Positions 8,511 through 17,748 of a stretch of 64,000 bases of DNA are shown piece after piece (the stretch's first letter is position 1; each line of letters begins with the position of its first letter). The notes under the pieces were generated by a model that did not search any database, was not told where the DNA came from, and was given only the letters and a program-made list of their open reading frames with translations. The stretch lies in NCBI RefSeq assembly GCF_003390335.1, contig NZ_QUOU01000001.1:4464001-4528000 (forward strand), read 5' to 3'. The stretch is from Thalassotalea euphylliae (lineage in GTDB: Bacteria > Pseudomonadota > Gammaproteobacteria > Enterobacterales > Alteromonadaceae). The position numbers and the translations under genes were made by a program.

Positions 8511-9398
8511 CTATTTAGGGCGAATACCTAAGGTGTGGCAAATGGCGTAGGTCAATTCCGCGCGATTAAGTGTGTAGAAGTGAAAATCTTTCACTCCTTC
8601 CTTGTGAAGCACTTTTACTTGTTCCATCGCAATATTGGCTCCCACTAAACGGCGTGTTGTTTCATCGTCATCCAACCCTTCATACATTTTTGGCATCCAG
8701 CTTGGTACGTGTACATTGGTTAACCCCGCAAATCGTTTAAGGGTGTTGTAGTTAGTGACAGGTAAAATGCCCGGAATGATTTCAACATCGATACCAACCG
8801 ATGCACAGCGATCTCTAAAACGCAGGTATGACTCAATATCAAAAAAGAACTGGCTAATGGCACGCGACGCACCAGCATCAACTTTGCGCTTTAAGTTAAG
8901 CAAATCAAACTGCGGGTTTGGCGCTTCGGGGTGGCCTTCCGGGTAAGCAGCGACTGAAATATCAAAATCAGCGACCGACTTTAACAATTCAACGAGGTCA
9001 GCGGCGTACATAGATGGCTTTTCACTGCTATCGGGCAAGTCACCACGCAATGCCACAATATGACGCACACCGCTTTCCCAATAGTCTTTAGCGATCTGGA
9101 TAAGCTCGTCACGCCCGGCATCAATACAGGTTAAATGCGGTGCCGCCAAAAGCGCAGTGTCCTTTTGAATGCGTTTAATCACGTCGTGAGTGCGATCGCG
9201 TGTGCCGCTGCCCGCACCGTATGTCACCGAGACAAAGCTTGGTTTAAGCGGCGCTAACCGTTCAATTGAGTTCCACAGTGTGGTTTCCATCTGAGGCGAA
9301 TTTGGCGGGAAAAACTCAAACGAGACATTAATATCATTGCTAATTTCACTTAAACTTTGGTTAAGTGACTCGACTTGTCTGGCATGGCTATATGTCAT
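8511..9398 (-). CDS. metF: methylenetetrahydrofolate reductase
   Basis: Flavoenzyme reducing 5,10-methylene-THF to 5-methyl-THF, the methyl donor for methionine. The 295-aa protein shows FEFFPPNSP near residues 27-35, VTYGAGSG near 58-65 and the ISQFFFDIE segment near 182-190, all typical of bacterial MetF. Its ATG overlaps the metL stop by 4 bp (ATGA), so it is translationally coupled to metL within a methionine operon under the MetJ operators upstream of metB. Confidence 0.96.
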   Translation of the reverse strand: MTYSHARQVESLNQSLSEISNDINVSFEFFPPNSPQMETTLWNSIERLAPLKPSFVSVTYGAGSGTRDRTHDVIKRIQKDTALLAAPHLTCIDAGRDELIQIAKDYWESGVRHIVALRGDLPDSSEKPSMYAADLVELLKSVADFDISVAAYPEGHPEAPNPQFDLLNLKRKVDAGASRAISQFFFDIESYLRFRDRCASVGIDVEIIPGILPVTNYNTLKRFAGLTNVHVPSWMPKMYEGLDDDETTRRLVGANIAMEQVKVLHKEGVKDFHFYTLNRAELTYAICHTLGIRPK

Positions 9399-11899
9399 TC
9401 GTTAATCCCCTTTAATTTCACTTGATGTTGTTTGCTGGACAGCTGTTTACAAGCATTCGCTAAATCGGAATGCAAGCCGCCAGCGGTGACTTCTCGGCCA
9501 GCACCAGGGCCGCGAATAATCAGCGGATTGTCTTGATACCAATCGCTTGTTACTTTAAATATGTTGTCGCACGGTATTAGGCTCGCAAATGCATCTGATG
9601 TGGCGATGCTTTCCAGCCTAACCTGTGCCGTGAGCTTGCCTGCATCAGCACTAAAACGCGCAATATAGCGAATACACTGCCCCGCTTGTTGCGCTTGTTT
9701 AAGACGCGCGGCAAATGGTTGATCTAATTCATCAACCCGCGCTAAGAATTCTGACAGCGATATGTCACGCAGTGCTTGAGGTACCAAGTTTTCACAAGTG
9801 ATATCTTCCAGCGACAACTCAAATCCTGCCATACGCGCCAGAATCAGCAACTTTCGCTGGACGTCACGGCCCGATAAATCTTCGCGAGGGTCAGGTTCTG
9901 TGATCCCCTGTGATAGCGCATCGGTTAACAAGCGACCAAATGCTTGCGCGCCGTCGAAGTGCTCAAATAGCCATGACAAGGTGCCGGAAAAAATGCCCGA
10001 GATTTCGAGAATACGATCCCCGCTTTGCAGTAAATCGTCGATGGCATGATTTATGGGTAAGCCCGCACCAACGGTTGTGTTACCGAGCCATAACGCCTGA
10101 TTTTCTGCCGCAATCGCCTTGTTAGCTTGATATTCAGCAAGCGGCGCAGACGCCGCCCACTTATTTGCGCCAATCACGTGAATACCATGACTAAAGAGCT
10201 GACCATACAATTGGCTAAATGCCTCACTCGGTGTGATATCGACAACAATGAGTTCGTCGTATGGGTGGGCAGTAAGTTGCTCAACCAAGCCATCTATCTG
10301 ATATGGCGTTGCCAATTGCTGAAAGCTCGATACCGCATGCTCTGGCTCAATGCCGTCTAACTGAAATAAACGCTTTGTTGACGACAGCAACCCGACCAAG
10401 TGCACATTTTCCAGTGCTTTTACTTGCTCAAGTTGGCGCGGCAGCATCGCTAAGAACTGCTCACCTATATTGCCAAGACCAGCAACGACTAGCCCAATAT
10501 GACGGGCGTCTTTGATCACGTCGTGATGCACGGTATTAAGTAACTCTGCGGTGACCGCTTGTGGCAGCACAGCGACTAAACTATCTTGGTGTAAGGCGTT
10601 AAAGAGCGCAATCATACCCTGGTGTTTTAATGCGCGTTTAAAGCGCGCACGCAAATTAGCGCGCTGCGCCGCTTGGTGACCAACGACAGCAATAATAGCG
10701 ACAGGCGTGAATTTAATTTCCTGCCCCAAGCTCACCAGAGACTCACTGATGAGCTTTTGTTGCGCTAGACGAATCACTAACTGCCCGGTGTTTACATCAC
10801 CACTGAGCGCAGCAAATTCACTCGCGATTTGCTGACCTTGCTCGCCTTTTAACGCAGCTGATTCAACTAACAATAAATCATTCAATGAGGTTACTGACAG
10901 CTCTTGTTGAGCAATCTGACCAAAGTCACCAACTTCCGTGCCAATGGTCGCCGGGTCAAAACTGCTGGCCACATTCAAATGGCTACCAACTTGCACTAGC
11001 GGCTTGAGTGTTTTGGCATGCAGTACCGGGTTGCCCAGCCGCCCCAGTTCTTTGGCAACCGTTCTCGGCACGCGGTGCAGCTTTCTCGCTAGCGGCACGA
11101 CACGAGGATCCGCACTATAAATACCATCAACGTCCGTCCACAACGTAACATTTTGCGCATCCGTTAAGGCCGCTAAAATCGTGGCCGAATAATCACTGCC
11201 ATTGCGCCCAAGTGTGCAAGGTAAACCTTGAGCGTCACGGGCAATATAACCGGTGATCACCGCCAGTTGTTGCCCGTTTAATTGGCGCTGCAGCTTGTCG
11301 CGACTCTGCTCATAATCAACCTGGCAATTGACTTCATCATCAATGACTAGAAATGTTCTCGCATCAATAGCATAGCTAGGGCAAACCCGCTCTGCCAAGA
11401 CAGCAGCGAGCAACCTTGCTGACCACATTTCACCAAATGCCAACAACTCAGCTTCGTGCGCCCGAATATCGAGCTGTAACCATTTAGCCAGTAGCGCGAA
11501 GTCCTGCTCAATAGCAGTGAACAGCGCTCCTGTGTTCACGTCACTGAGTAACCCTTTAGCGAGACCTTGTTGTTTTTGTTTTAAACCATCGATTGCTTGA
11601 TGCAATTGATCGCTATTCTCAATGGCCAGTTGAAAAATTTCGATAAGATCGTCGGTGGTATCACCATTGGCAGAAACCACAACAATGTCATCCAACTGAC
11701 AATTGCGCTGAATGATTTCGACCACGCGATTAACACACTCAACAGACGCTAGCGAGCTACCACCAAACTTATGCACTTCAACTGCATGCTTGGCTAACCT
11801 ATTTTGAGGTAGTTCACTTCGAGGTAGCTCATTTCGAGGTAGCTCATTTCGAGGTAGATCGTTTTGAGGTAAATTATTTGGGGCTAGATGACTACTCAT
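9395..11899 (-). CDS. metL: bifunctional aspartokinase II / homoserine dehydrogenase II
   Basis: Catalyses aspartate phosphorylation (N-terminal kinase, starting VHKFGGSSLASVE near residues 42-54) and aspartate-semialdehyde reduction to homoserine (C-terminal Rossmann domain with GLVVAGLGNIGEQ). Start chosen at the ATG 11899 (MSSHLAPN), 11 bp after the metB stop; an in-frame ATG at 11935 overlaps metB and would add 12 residues. 834 aa, close to E. coli MetL plus an extra N-terminus: residues 10-34 are five tandem five-residue units of the type LPRNE. The last four codons overlap metF. The gene order metB-metL-metF matches the classic met cluster. Confidence 0.93.
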   Translation of the reverse strand: MSSHLAPNNLPQNDLPRNELPRNELPRSELPQNRLAKHAVEVHKFGGSSLASVECVNRVVEIIQRNCQLDDIVVVSANGDTTDDLIEIFQLAIENSDQLHQAIDGLKQKQQGLAKGLLSDVNTGALFTAIEQDFALLAKWLQLDIRAHEAELLAFGEMWSARLLAAVLAERVCPSYAIDARTFLVIDDEVNCQVDYEQSRDKLQRQLNGQQLAVITGYIARDAQGLPCTLGRNGSDYSATILAALTDAQNVTLWTDVDGIYSADPRVVPLARKLHRVPRTVAKELGRLGNPVLHAKTLKPLVQVGSHLNVASSFDPATIGTEVGDFGQIAQQELSVTSLNDLLLVESAALKGEQGQQIASEFAALSGDVNTGQLVIRLAQQKLISESLVSLGQEIKFTPVAIIAVVGHQAAQRANLRARFKRALKHQGMIALFNALHQDSLVAVLPQAVTAELLNTVHHDVIKDARHIGLVVAGLGNIGEQFLAMLPRQLEQVKALENVHLVGLLSSTKRLFQLDGIEPEHAVSSFQQLATPYQIDGLVEQLTAHPYDELIVVDITPSEAFSQLYGQLFSHGIHVIGANKWAASAPLAEYQANKAIAAENQALWLGNTTVGAGLPINHAIDDLLQSGDRILEISGIFSGTLSWLFEHFDGAQAFGRLLTDALSQGITEPDPREDLSGRDVQRKLLILARMAGFELSLEDITCENLVPQALRDISLSEFLARVDELDQPFAARLKQAQQAGQCIRYIARFSADAGKLTAQVRLESIATSDAFASLIPCDNIFKVTSDWYQDNPLIIRGPGAGREVTAGGLHSDLANACKQLSSKQHQVKLKGINE
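11798..11872 (-). repeat. 15-bp tandem repeat coding LPxN(E/D) units in MetL
   Basis: Five consecutive 15-bp units encode LPQND, LPRNE, LPRNE, LPRSE and LPQNR, directly before the aspartokinase domain. Read on the plus strand the core word is TTTCGAGGTAGCTCA. Near-identity of adjacent units at the DNA level suggests slippage expansion. The repeat keeps the frame. Confidence 0.9.
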
Positions 11900-11909
11900 G
11901 ACTTCACAC

Positions 11910-13076
11910 TTAGGCTTTGACTTGCTGACTCGCATTCAGGCCGGCATCGAGATCAGCCAAAATATCGCTGATGTCTTCAATCCCCACCGATAGGCGTACT
12001 AACGACTGGCTAATGCCCGCGGCTTTTTGTGCCGCTAAGTCCATCCCTGCATGTGTCATGGTTGACGGGTGGCTAATTAAGCTCTCAACACCACCTAGCG
12101 ACTGAGCTAAGGTAAACAATGACAAGTTGTCGAACAGAGTGCGAACGGCATCTTCACCGCCTTTAATTTCAAAGCTCAACATCGCGCCAAAATCTTGCTG
12201 TTGACGTTTAGCAAGCGCGTGTTGCGGATGATCGTTCAGCCCAGGGAAATACACTTTCTCTACGGCTGGGTGCTTCACTAAAAACGCGGCGACGGCATTG
12301 GCATTTTGCTGATGAGCAGCCATGCGCAATGGCAGAGTTTTCAAGCCGCGTAAGGCAAGGAAACTGTCAAATGCCGCACCGGTAATACCGATGCAATTTG
12401 CCCACCAAGCAAGCTCTTCACCAAGCGCCTGATCTTTGGTGACTAATACCCCACCAACAACGTCACTGTGACCGTTGATATATTTCGTCGTGGAATGGAA
12501 AACCATATCTGCCCCCAGCGCTAACGGCTGTTGCAATACCGGGGACAGGAAAGTATTATCAACCGCAACCAGTGCGCCCACGGCTTTACTCGCCGTGGCG
12601 ATTTTTTCAATATCAACCAAACGTAATAATGGATTGCTTGGCGTTTCAATGAGTACCAACTTAGGTTTTTGCGCCAATGCGTCAGAGAGGGCGCGCTCAT
12701 CGCTTTGATCGACAACAAGCAAGTCAAACTGACCCCGTTTAGCCAAATGGACAAATAAGCGATAACTGCCACCGTAACAATCGTGCGGGATAACCACCTT
12801 GTCGCCGACAGACAATAACTGACAAATCAAATGCACAGCCGCCATGCCCGTGCTAGTGACAATACCTAGCGCACCACCTTCTAACTCGGCAATCGTCTGT
12901 CCAAATGTGGCACGTGTTGGGTTACCTGTGCGCGAATAATCGAATTCGCGTTTTTGATTAAAACCTTTGAGGGAATAAGTGCTCGATAAGTGAATTGGAG
13001 CAACAACAGCACCGTGATGTTGGTCGCGATTAATACCTGCTCTAGCAGCGGTAGTTGCAGCTTTTTGCTTGCTCAT
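11910..13076 (-). CDS. metB: cystathionine gamma-synthase
   Basis: PLP enzyme condensing an activated homoserine with cysteine to give cystathionine. It has the Cys/Met-metabolism PLP signature with the catalytic lysine in FHSTTKYINGHSDVVGG (about residues 191-207), plus YSRTGNPTR near 47-55. The ATG at 13076 (MSKQKAAT) was chosen because AGGTGA sits at the right distance; a GTG nine bases upstream is also open. About 388 aa. First gene of the metBLF unit, divergent from metJ across an array of MetJ-box-like octamers. A cystathionine beta-lyase or O-acylhomoserine sulfhydrylase role is less likely given the neighbours. Confidence 0.93.
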   Translation of the reverse strand: MSKQKAATTAARAGINRDQHHGAVVAPIHLSSTYSLKGFNQKREFDYSRTGNPTRATFGQTIAELEGGALGIVTSTGMAAVHLICQLLSVGDKVVIPHDCYGGSYRLFVHLAKRGQFDLLVVDQSDERALSDALAQKPKLVLIETPSNPLLRLVDIEKIATASKAVGALVAVDNTFLSPVLQQPLALGADMVFHSTTKYINGHSDVVGGVLVTKDQALGEELAWWANCIGITGAAFDSFLALRGLKTLPLRMAAHQQNANAVAAFLVKHPAVEKVYFPGLNDHPQHALAKRQQQDFGAMLSFEIKGGEDAVRTLFDNLSLFTLAQSLGGVESLISHPSTMTHAGMDLAAQKAAGISQSLVRLSVGIEDISDILADLDAGLNASQQVKA

Positions 13077-13106
13077 AAGATTCACCTGTGGACAAATTCA
13101 AAGATT

Positions 13107-13138
13107 AGATGTTTAGACGTCTATAAATCTATCTGTTT
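13107..13138. promoter_or_regulatory. MetJ operator: four tandem met-box octamers
   Basis: Contiguous 8-mers AGATGTTT, AGACGTCT, ATAAATCT and ATCTGTTT against the consensus AGACGTCT: 6, 8, 5 and 4 matches. The perfect octamer at 13115-13122 is the anchor. MetJ binds as arrays of dimers on adjacent octamers, so a perfect box flanked by weaker ones is the expected form. It lies 31 bp upstream of the metB ATG. Confidence 0.8.
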
Positions 13139-13162
13139 TAAAATTATCGGTCAAGCAGTTTT

Positions 13163-13178
13163 AGACATCTAAACTTCT
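13163..13178. promoter_or_regulatory. second MetJ operator: two met-box octamers
   Basis: AGACATCT (7 of 8) followed directly by AAACTTCT (6 of 8). It is 24 bp beyond the first array, in the same 8-bp register (offset a multiple of 8), and sits in the middle of the metB-metJ divergent region, where it could act on metJ as well as metB. Confidence 0.65.
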
Positions 13179-13311
13179 ACACATATAGGTTGACTGTAAT
13201 ATGCCACCGAGTACAATTTAACGTTGATATCTGGGTTGCTATGAAAAGACATGACAGCGCATTAAAAATGCTGACCATCACCCAACTAATAATAATCTAA
13301 GAGGTACTTAA

Positions 13312-13647
13312 ATGGCTGATTGGAATGGCGAATATATTAATCCTTACGCTGAGCACGGCAAAAAAAGTGAACAAGTCAAAAAAATCACCGTCTCAATCCC
13401 ACTGCGGGTATTGAAAGTGCTAACTGATGAGCGTACCCGTCGCCAAGTTAACAATTTACGCCATGCCACCAATAGCGAGTTGCTATGTGAAGCATTTTTG
13501 CATGCGTTCACAGGCCAACCCTTGCCAAATGATAACGACCTTGCCAAGGACAACGAACACCGCTTACCAGAGGCCGTGCGTGAAGCCTTAATAGCACAAG
13601 GAATAACTGATTTTTCTCAATTCGACACTGAAGACGAAGAAGACTAA
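13312..13647 (+). CDS. metJ: methionine repressor MetJ
   Basis: Ribbon-helix-helix repressor using S-adenosylmethionine as corepressor. The 111-aa protein has the DNA-contacting strand KKITVSIPLRVLKVLTDERT (about residues 22-41) and NLRHATNSELLCEAFLHAFTG, as in MetJ of enterics and Vibrio. A good Shine-Dalgarno (AAGAGGT) precedes the ATG. It is divergent from metB and ends before a strong terminator. Autoregulation through the operators at 13107-13178 is likely. Confidence 0.97.
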   Translation: MADWNGEYINPYAEHGKKSEQVKKITVSIPLRVLKVLTDERTRRQVNNLRHATNSELLCEAFLHAFTGQPLPNDNDLAKDNEHRLPEAVREALIAQGITDFSQFDTEDEED

Positions 13648-13669
13648 TATGGCGCACTCGCGCTCAGCT

Positions 13670-13696
13670 AAAAAAGGCGCTTAAAGCGCCTTTTTT
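13670..13696. terminator. bidirectional terminator between metJ and malic enzyme
   Basis: AAAAAAGGCGC (13670-13680), loop TTAAA, GCGCCTTTTTT (13686-13696). The A-tract on one side and T-tract on the other suit termination from both strands: metJ on plus and the malic enzyme gene on minus. Confidence 0.9.
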
Positions 13697-13746
13697 AATG
13701 CTATAAGCCACTGTTTTTACAACAACTAGCCATCAAACTAACGCAC

Positions 13747-14991
13747 TTACTTAGCCATATAGTTTTCTGGCATTGGCAGTGCCGCCACACCTGAGTCAAC
13801 AGCCGCTTGCGCAACAGCTTTCGCCACACGCGCTTTTAATCGACTATCCATTGGCTTAGGAATAATGTAATCGCGACCAAAGTTTAGGCTTTTATCACCG
13901 CTCGCGGTTAAGACTTCTGCTGGCACATCTTCTTTCGCCAAGTCGCGTATTGCGTTTACTGCGGCAATTTTCATTTCATCGTTAATCGCTTTCGCGCGGA
14001 CATCTAACGCACCACGGAAAATAAACGGGAAACACAACACATTGTTCACTTGGTTTGGATAGTCTGAACGACCCGTAGCGATGATAACGTCATCGCGAGT
14101 CGCTAAAGCAAGCTCAGGTTTAATTTCAGGGTCTGGGTTTGAGCAAGCAAAAACAACGGGGTTGGGTGCCATCTTCGCCAACTGCTCAGCAGCAAGTAAA
14201 TCTGGACCAGAAACGCCAACAAATACATCTGCGCCATCGATAGCATCGTCAAGCGTGCGCTTATCGGTATTATTCGCAAATTGTCTTTTGTACTCGTTGA
14301 TATCATCACGACGTGTATGAATAACCCCTTTGCGATCAAGCATGTATATTTTTTCGCGTTGTGCACCACACTTAATCAACAGCTCCATGCACGCAATTGC
14401 CGCAGCACCCGCTCCCATACAAACAATATTGGCATCGCGAATTTCTTTGCCTTGAATATCAAGTGCGTTCAGCATCCCCGCTGCAGTCACAATTGCCGTA
14501 CCGTGCTGGTCGTCATGGAAAATAGGAACGCGGCAGCGCTCAATTAGCGCACGCTCTATTTCAAAACACTCAGGGGCTTTGATATCTTCAAGGTTTACCC
14601 CACCGAATGAGTCAGCAATATTGGCGACGGTCGTCACAAATTCTTCAACGGTATTGTGCTTAACTTCGATGTCGAACGAATCAATGTCAGCAAAACGTTT
14701 AAACAACAATGCCTTACCCTCCATTACTGGCTTTGACGCCAGTGGACCTAAATTGCCAAGCCCTAAAATCGCGCTACCATCAGATATCACAGCAACTGTA
14801 TTACCTTTCGCTGTGTATTTGTATACGTTATCTGGGTTGTCAGCAATTTCTCGTACTGGCTCAGCAACACCCGGGCTGTAAGCCAATGCAAGGTCTTTAC
14901 TCGTTTCCGCGGGCGTGGTTAGGGAAACACTGATTTTTCCCGGGGTTGGCAGGGCATGGTAGTCCAATGCCTGCTGTTTTAAATCTGTCAT
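13747..14991 (-). CDS. malic enzyme (malate to pyruvate + CO2)
   Basis: Oxidative decarboxylation of malate, supplying pyruvate and NAD(P)H. 414 aa, corresponding to the catalytic part of MaeB-type enzymes without the phosphotransacetylase-like C-terminal domain. Motifs: LAYSPGVAEP (about 36-45), a GLGNLGPLASKPVMEGKA block near 76-93, EDIKAPECFEIE near 136-147, FHDDQHGTAI near 160-169 and the dinucleotide loop GAGAAAIA near 194-201. Cofactor preference cannot be read with confidence. Single gene with 421 bp before purA's end; it ends at the shared terminator with metJ. Confidence 0.92.
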   Translation of the reverse strand: MTDLKQQALDYHALPTPGKISVSLTTPAETSKDLALAYSPGVAEPVREIADNPDNVYKYTAKGNTVAVISDGSAILGLGNLGPLASKPVMEGKALLFKRFADIDSFDIEVKHNTVEEFVTTVANIADSFGGVNLEDIKAPECFEIERALIERCRVPIFHDDQHGTAIVTAAGMLNALDIQGKEIRDANIVCMGAGAAAIACMELLIKCGAQREKIYMLDRKGVIHTRRDDINEYKRQFANNTDKRTLDDAIDGADVFVGVSGPDLLAAEQLAKMAPNPVVFACSNPDPEIKPELALATRDDVIIATGRSDYPNQVNNVLCFPFIFRGALDVRAKAINDEMKIAAVNAIRDLAKEDVPAEVLTASGDKSLNFGRDYIIPKPMDSRLKARVAKAVAQAAVDSGVAALPMPENYMAK

Positions 14992-15367
14992 CTTCGTTCC
15001 CTTACATGAACACGTTGTTAACTTGATGGATGTAATTGTATTTGTAAATCACATACTTATTATGTTTATTATTATGATAGTTTATATGGTATTGGATTTA
15101 AGATGACGATGACAAGGTCATTTTTTAATAGAAAGTGGCTGTAACTCATGCCAATTAAGAGGTTAGACCAATGCCCTTGATGAGTTAAATCCAAGATAAT
15201 CCGCTAAATTAGCAAAGAAAAGTTAATATTTTTGCGTTACGCCTACATAACTTTGAGCTATGAATTGTTCAAAAATTAATATGGTATGGCGAGTAAAGTC
15301 ACAAGAATCGCTGCTTGCCGCCTCAGCGTATCATTTCGCGCTAAATATTAAAGACAAACAGACATAA
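14992..15367. other. non-coding gap upstream of malic enzyme
   Basis: About 375 bp without a supported gene. The part next to the malic enzyme start (15030-15110) is very AT-rich and probably holds its promoter, but I could not fix a convincing -35/-10 pair. The rest contains no repeat, tRNA-like fold or conserved ORF that I can see. Confidence 0.5.
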
Positions 15368-15393
15368 AAAAACCAGCCAAGAGGCTGGTTTTT
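15368..15393 (-). terminator. terminator after purA
   Basis: AAAAACCAGCC (15368-15378), short loop, GGCTGGTTTTT (15383-15393). On the minus strand the hairpin is followed by a T-run, 20 bp past the purA stop. Confidence 0.9.
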
Positions 15394-15412
15394 ACTGACA
15401 CTAATGTATCTG

Positions 15413-16711
15413 CTATTCGTCGAACGGATTAACCAAAATCATGGTTTCGTTGCGATCTGGGCCAGTAGATACGATATCGATTGGCACCCCAGTGACTTCT
15501 TCTAAACGCTTAATGTAAGCAACAGCATTTGCTGGAAGCTCATCGAAAGAAGTTGCACCGACAGTTGATTCATCCCAACCTGGCATAGATTCATACACTG
15601 GCGTGATTTGCTCATAGCCTTCCGCTGCTGTTGGCGGCACAGTGATGATTTCACCATTGGCTGTTTTGTAGCCAGTACAGATTTTTAACTCTTTTAAGCC
15701 ATCAAGTACGTCAAGCTTAGTTAAACAGAAGCCTGAAATACTGTTGATTTGCACGGCGCGGTGCATAGCAACAGCATCAAACCAGCCACAACGACGCTCG
15801 CGGCCTGTGGTAGCGCCAAACTCGTGGCCTACTGTACCTAAGTGGTTACCGATCTCATCGTCTAATTCTGTTGGGAATGGACCAGAGCCAACACGTGTCG
15901 TGTAAGCTTTGGTAATACCTAACACGTAATCTAAGTAACGCGGACCAAAACCACAACCTGTTGCCACACCACCAACGGTAGTGTTTGAAGACGTTACGTA
16001 TGGGTATGTGCCGTGGTCAATATCAAGTAAGGTACCTTGAGCACCTTCAAACATGATTGATTCACCGTTCTTGCGTGCTTGATCTAGCAGTTCTGCAATG
16101 TCAGCAACCATACCTTTGATCACCTCAGCAACGGACATTGCGTCTGCTAGCACTTCTTCATAGCTAACTGGCTCAGCTTTGTAGTAGTTCACTAATGCGA
16201 AGTTGTGGTACTCAACGATTTCTTTTAATTTAGCGGCAAACGAGTCTGCACAGAATAAATCGCCAACACGCAAGCCGCGACGAGCGACTTTGTCTTCATA
16301 CGCTGGGCCAATACCACGGCCTGTCGTACCAATCGCTTTGCTACCACGAGCTTTTTCACGCGCGGCATCAAGCGCATTGTGGTAAGGCAAAATTAATGGA
16401 CATGCGTCAGAGATAAGTAAACGTTCGCGTACTGGTACGCCGCGTTCTTCTAACATAGTGATTTCAGCCATCAGGGCTTTTGGACACAGTACAACACCGT
16501 TACCGATCAAACACTTTACATTGTCACGTAAAACGCCAGATGGAATTAAATGAAGAACGGTTTTTTCACCATTGATTACTAGTGTGTGGCCTGCGTTATG
16601 GCCGCCTTGATAACGTACTACGTACTTTGCTTTGTCTGTGAGTAAGTCAACAACTTTACCCTTACCCTCGTCACCCCATTGGGTGCCCAGAACTACAACG
16701 TTTTTTCCCAT
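15413..16711 (-). CDS. purA: adenylosuccinate synthetase
   Basis: GTP-dependent joining of IMP and aspartate, the first committed step to AMP. The 432-aa protein has the N-terminal GTQWGDEGKGK P-loop (residues 9-19), QGGHNAGHT near 35-43 and GTTGRGIGPAYEDK near 128-141. Length is standard. It is the end of the usual hfq-hflX-hflK-hflC-purA neighbourhood, here separated from hflC by a pilin-like gene, so it probably has its own promoter in the 148 bp before it. Confidence 0.97.
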   Translation of the reverse strand: MGKNVVVLGTQWGDEGKGKVVDLLTDKAKYVVRYQGGHNAGHTLVINGEKTVLHLIPSGVLRDNVKCLIGNGVVLCPKALMAEITMLEERGVPVRERLLISDACPLILPYHNALDAAREKARGSKAIGTTGRGIGPAYEDKVARRGLRVGDLFCADSFAAKLKEIVEYHNFALVNYYKAEPVSYEEVLADAMSVAEVIKGMVADIAELLDQARKNGESIMFEGAQGTLLDIDHGTYPYVTSSNTTVGGVATGCGFGPRYLDYVLGITKAYTTRVGSGPFPTELDDEIGNHLGTVGHEFGATTGRERRCGWFDAVAMHRAVQINSISGFCLTKLDVLDGLKELKICTGYKTANGEIITVPPTAAEGYEQITPVYESMPGWDESTVGATSFDELPANAVAYIKRLEEVTGVPIDIVSTGPDRNETMILVNPFDE

Positions 16712-16859
16712 GATTACATGTTGGTAAGAAAATTAGGCGGCGATTCTACCAGAGATCAAAAATGAGTCCAAGTTTTATTGGTTAATTTTAACGCATAAGG
16801 GGATAGATTAACTCTTGGCAAAAGGCTGAATAGCCTAGGGCTGTTAGCCCTGCATCCAG

Positions 16860-17408
16860 CTAACATGATGTAGCGGTTTGTGTGCCGCAAGCACTAACGC
16901 TACCGCTGATAGAGTTGTAAAGCACGCCGAGTTTAGCCGCACTTCTAGCCGCCGTATCGCCATTCGCGCGATAAACAAAAGAACATGAGGTGTTACCACT
17001 GTGGCGATAGCTTTGGAAGTCTTGAGACGTATCTGCATCTGCTCTTGGGCCATCAACCAGTAGGTAATTCCAAAGCGCATGACAGCCTGCACTACCTCGT
17101 CCAACGTTATCATTCGCATTGCCTTTGTTGGTGCCAAGAGGCCAGCCATTCGTGCTCATATCCAATGTACCGTCCCCAAAACCCGGCATATTTTGAATAC
17201 GCCCTGGCGCTCCAGCAATTTGCCAGCGCAAATGGGCGTCATTGGCCGCTTTTTCAAAGTTGGCGGCAAATGTGCGAACCGCAGCTAAATTGGCATCCTC
17301 GGTCAAATCAATCAACCTAGGTACCGCCGTGGCGGCAACAATGCCAAGAATCACAATGACGATAATCAGCTCAATTAATGTAAAGCCATTGTGTGGACGA
17401 CTACCCAT
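16860..17408 (-). CDS. type IV pilin-like / MSHA-type prepilin protein
   Basis: Class III signal peptide: short basic leader MGSRPHNG, then FTLIELIIVIVILGIVAATA, with prepilin peptidase cleavage expected after the glycine and glutamate at mature position 5. ATG at 17408 chosen because AAGGA lies 8 nt upstream; a GTG at 17438 would lengthen the leader by ten residues. The 182-aa product has a globular domain with cysteines near the C-terminus (GTQTATSC end, and earlier NTSCSF), as in MSHA-like pilins, where a C-terminal disulphide is common. No other pilus gene is nearby. It interrupts the hflC-purA neighbourhood. Confidence 0.88.
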   Translation of the reverse strand: MGSRPHNGFTLIELIIVIVILGIVAATAVPRLIDLTEDANLAAVRTFAANFEKAANDAHLRWQIAGAPGRIQNMPGFGDGTLDMSTNGWPLGTNKGNANDNVGRGSAGCHALWNYLLVDGPRADADTSQDFQSYRHSGNTSCSFVYRANGDTAARSAAKLGVLYNSISGSVSACGTQTATSC

Positions 17409-17690
17409 TGAACAGATCCTTTTGTTCAAGCTTGGCACTAGTGTTCAAGTTCAGCACAGATAGCGCAACTTTTTGGTAAACAACGGTATACCTAAGCACA
17501 CGGCAATGACAAACACAGTACTTTGCAAAGCGTAAGTAGTTAACCAATTGATACATAAATCAATTTAGGTGAGTGACTATAGTAACCCTAGTTAAAGTTA
17601 ATGAATTTGTCGAGATTTGACGAAAGTCACAGCAGACTATAGGTGAAGGGGCAATCGCTTTAAGTTTGCAATTTCGCTAGAAAAAACCAT

Positions 17691-17717
17691 AAAAAAGGCC
17701 ACAAAGTTGTGGCCTTT
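17691..17717 (-). terminator. terminator after hflC
   Basis: AAAAAAGGCCACA (17691-17703) and TGTGGCCTTT (17708-17717), loop AAGT. On the minus strand the stem ends in a T-run, 32 bp after the hflC stop. The remaining sequence between this and the pilin start (17409-17690) holds no gene I can support and probably carries the pilin promoter. Confidence 0.88.
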
Positions 17718-17748
17718 ACAATTGTCAGATAACGAACCCGACGGTGCG

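Noticed and set aside
16844..17149. Minus-strand frame of 101 codons over the pilin gene
   Set aside because: Shifted frame of the pilin-like gene, which has the proper leader and Shine-Dalgarno.
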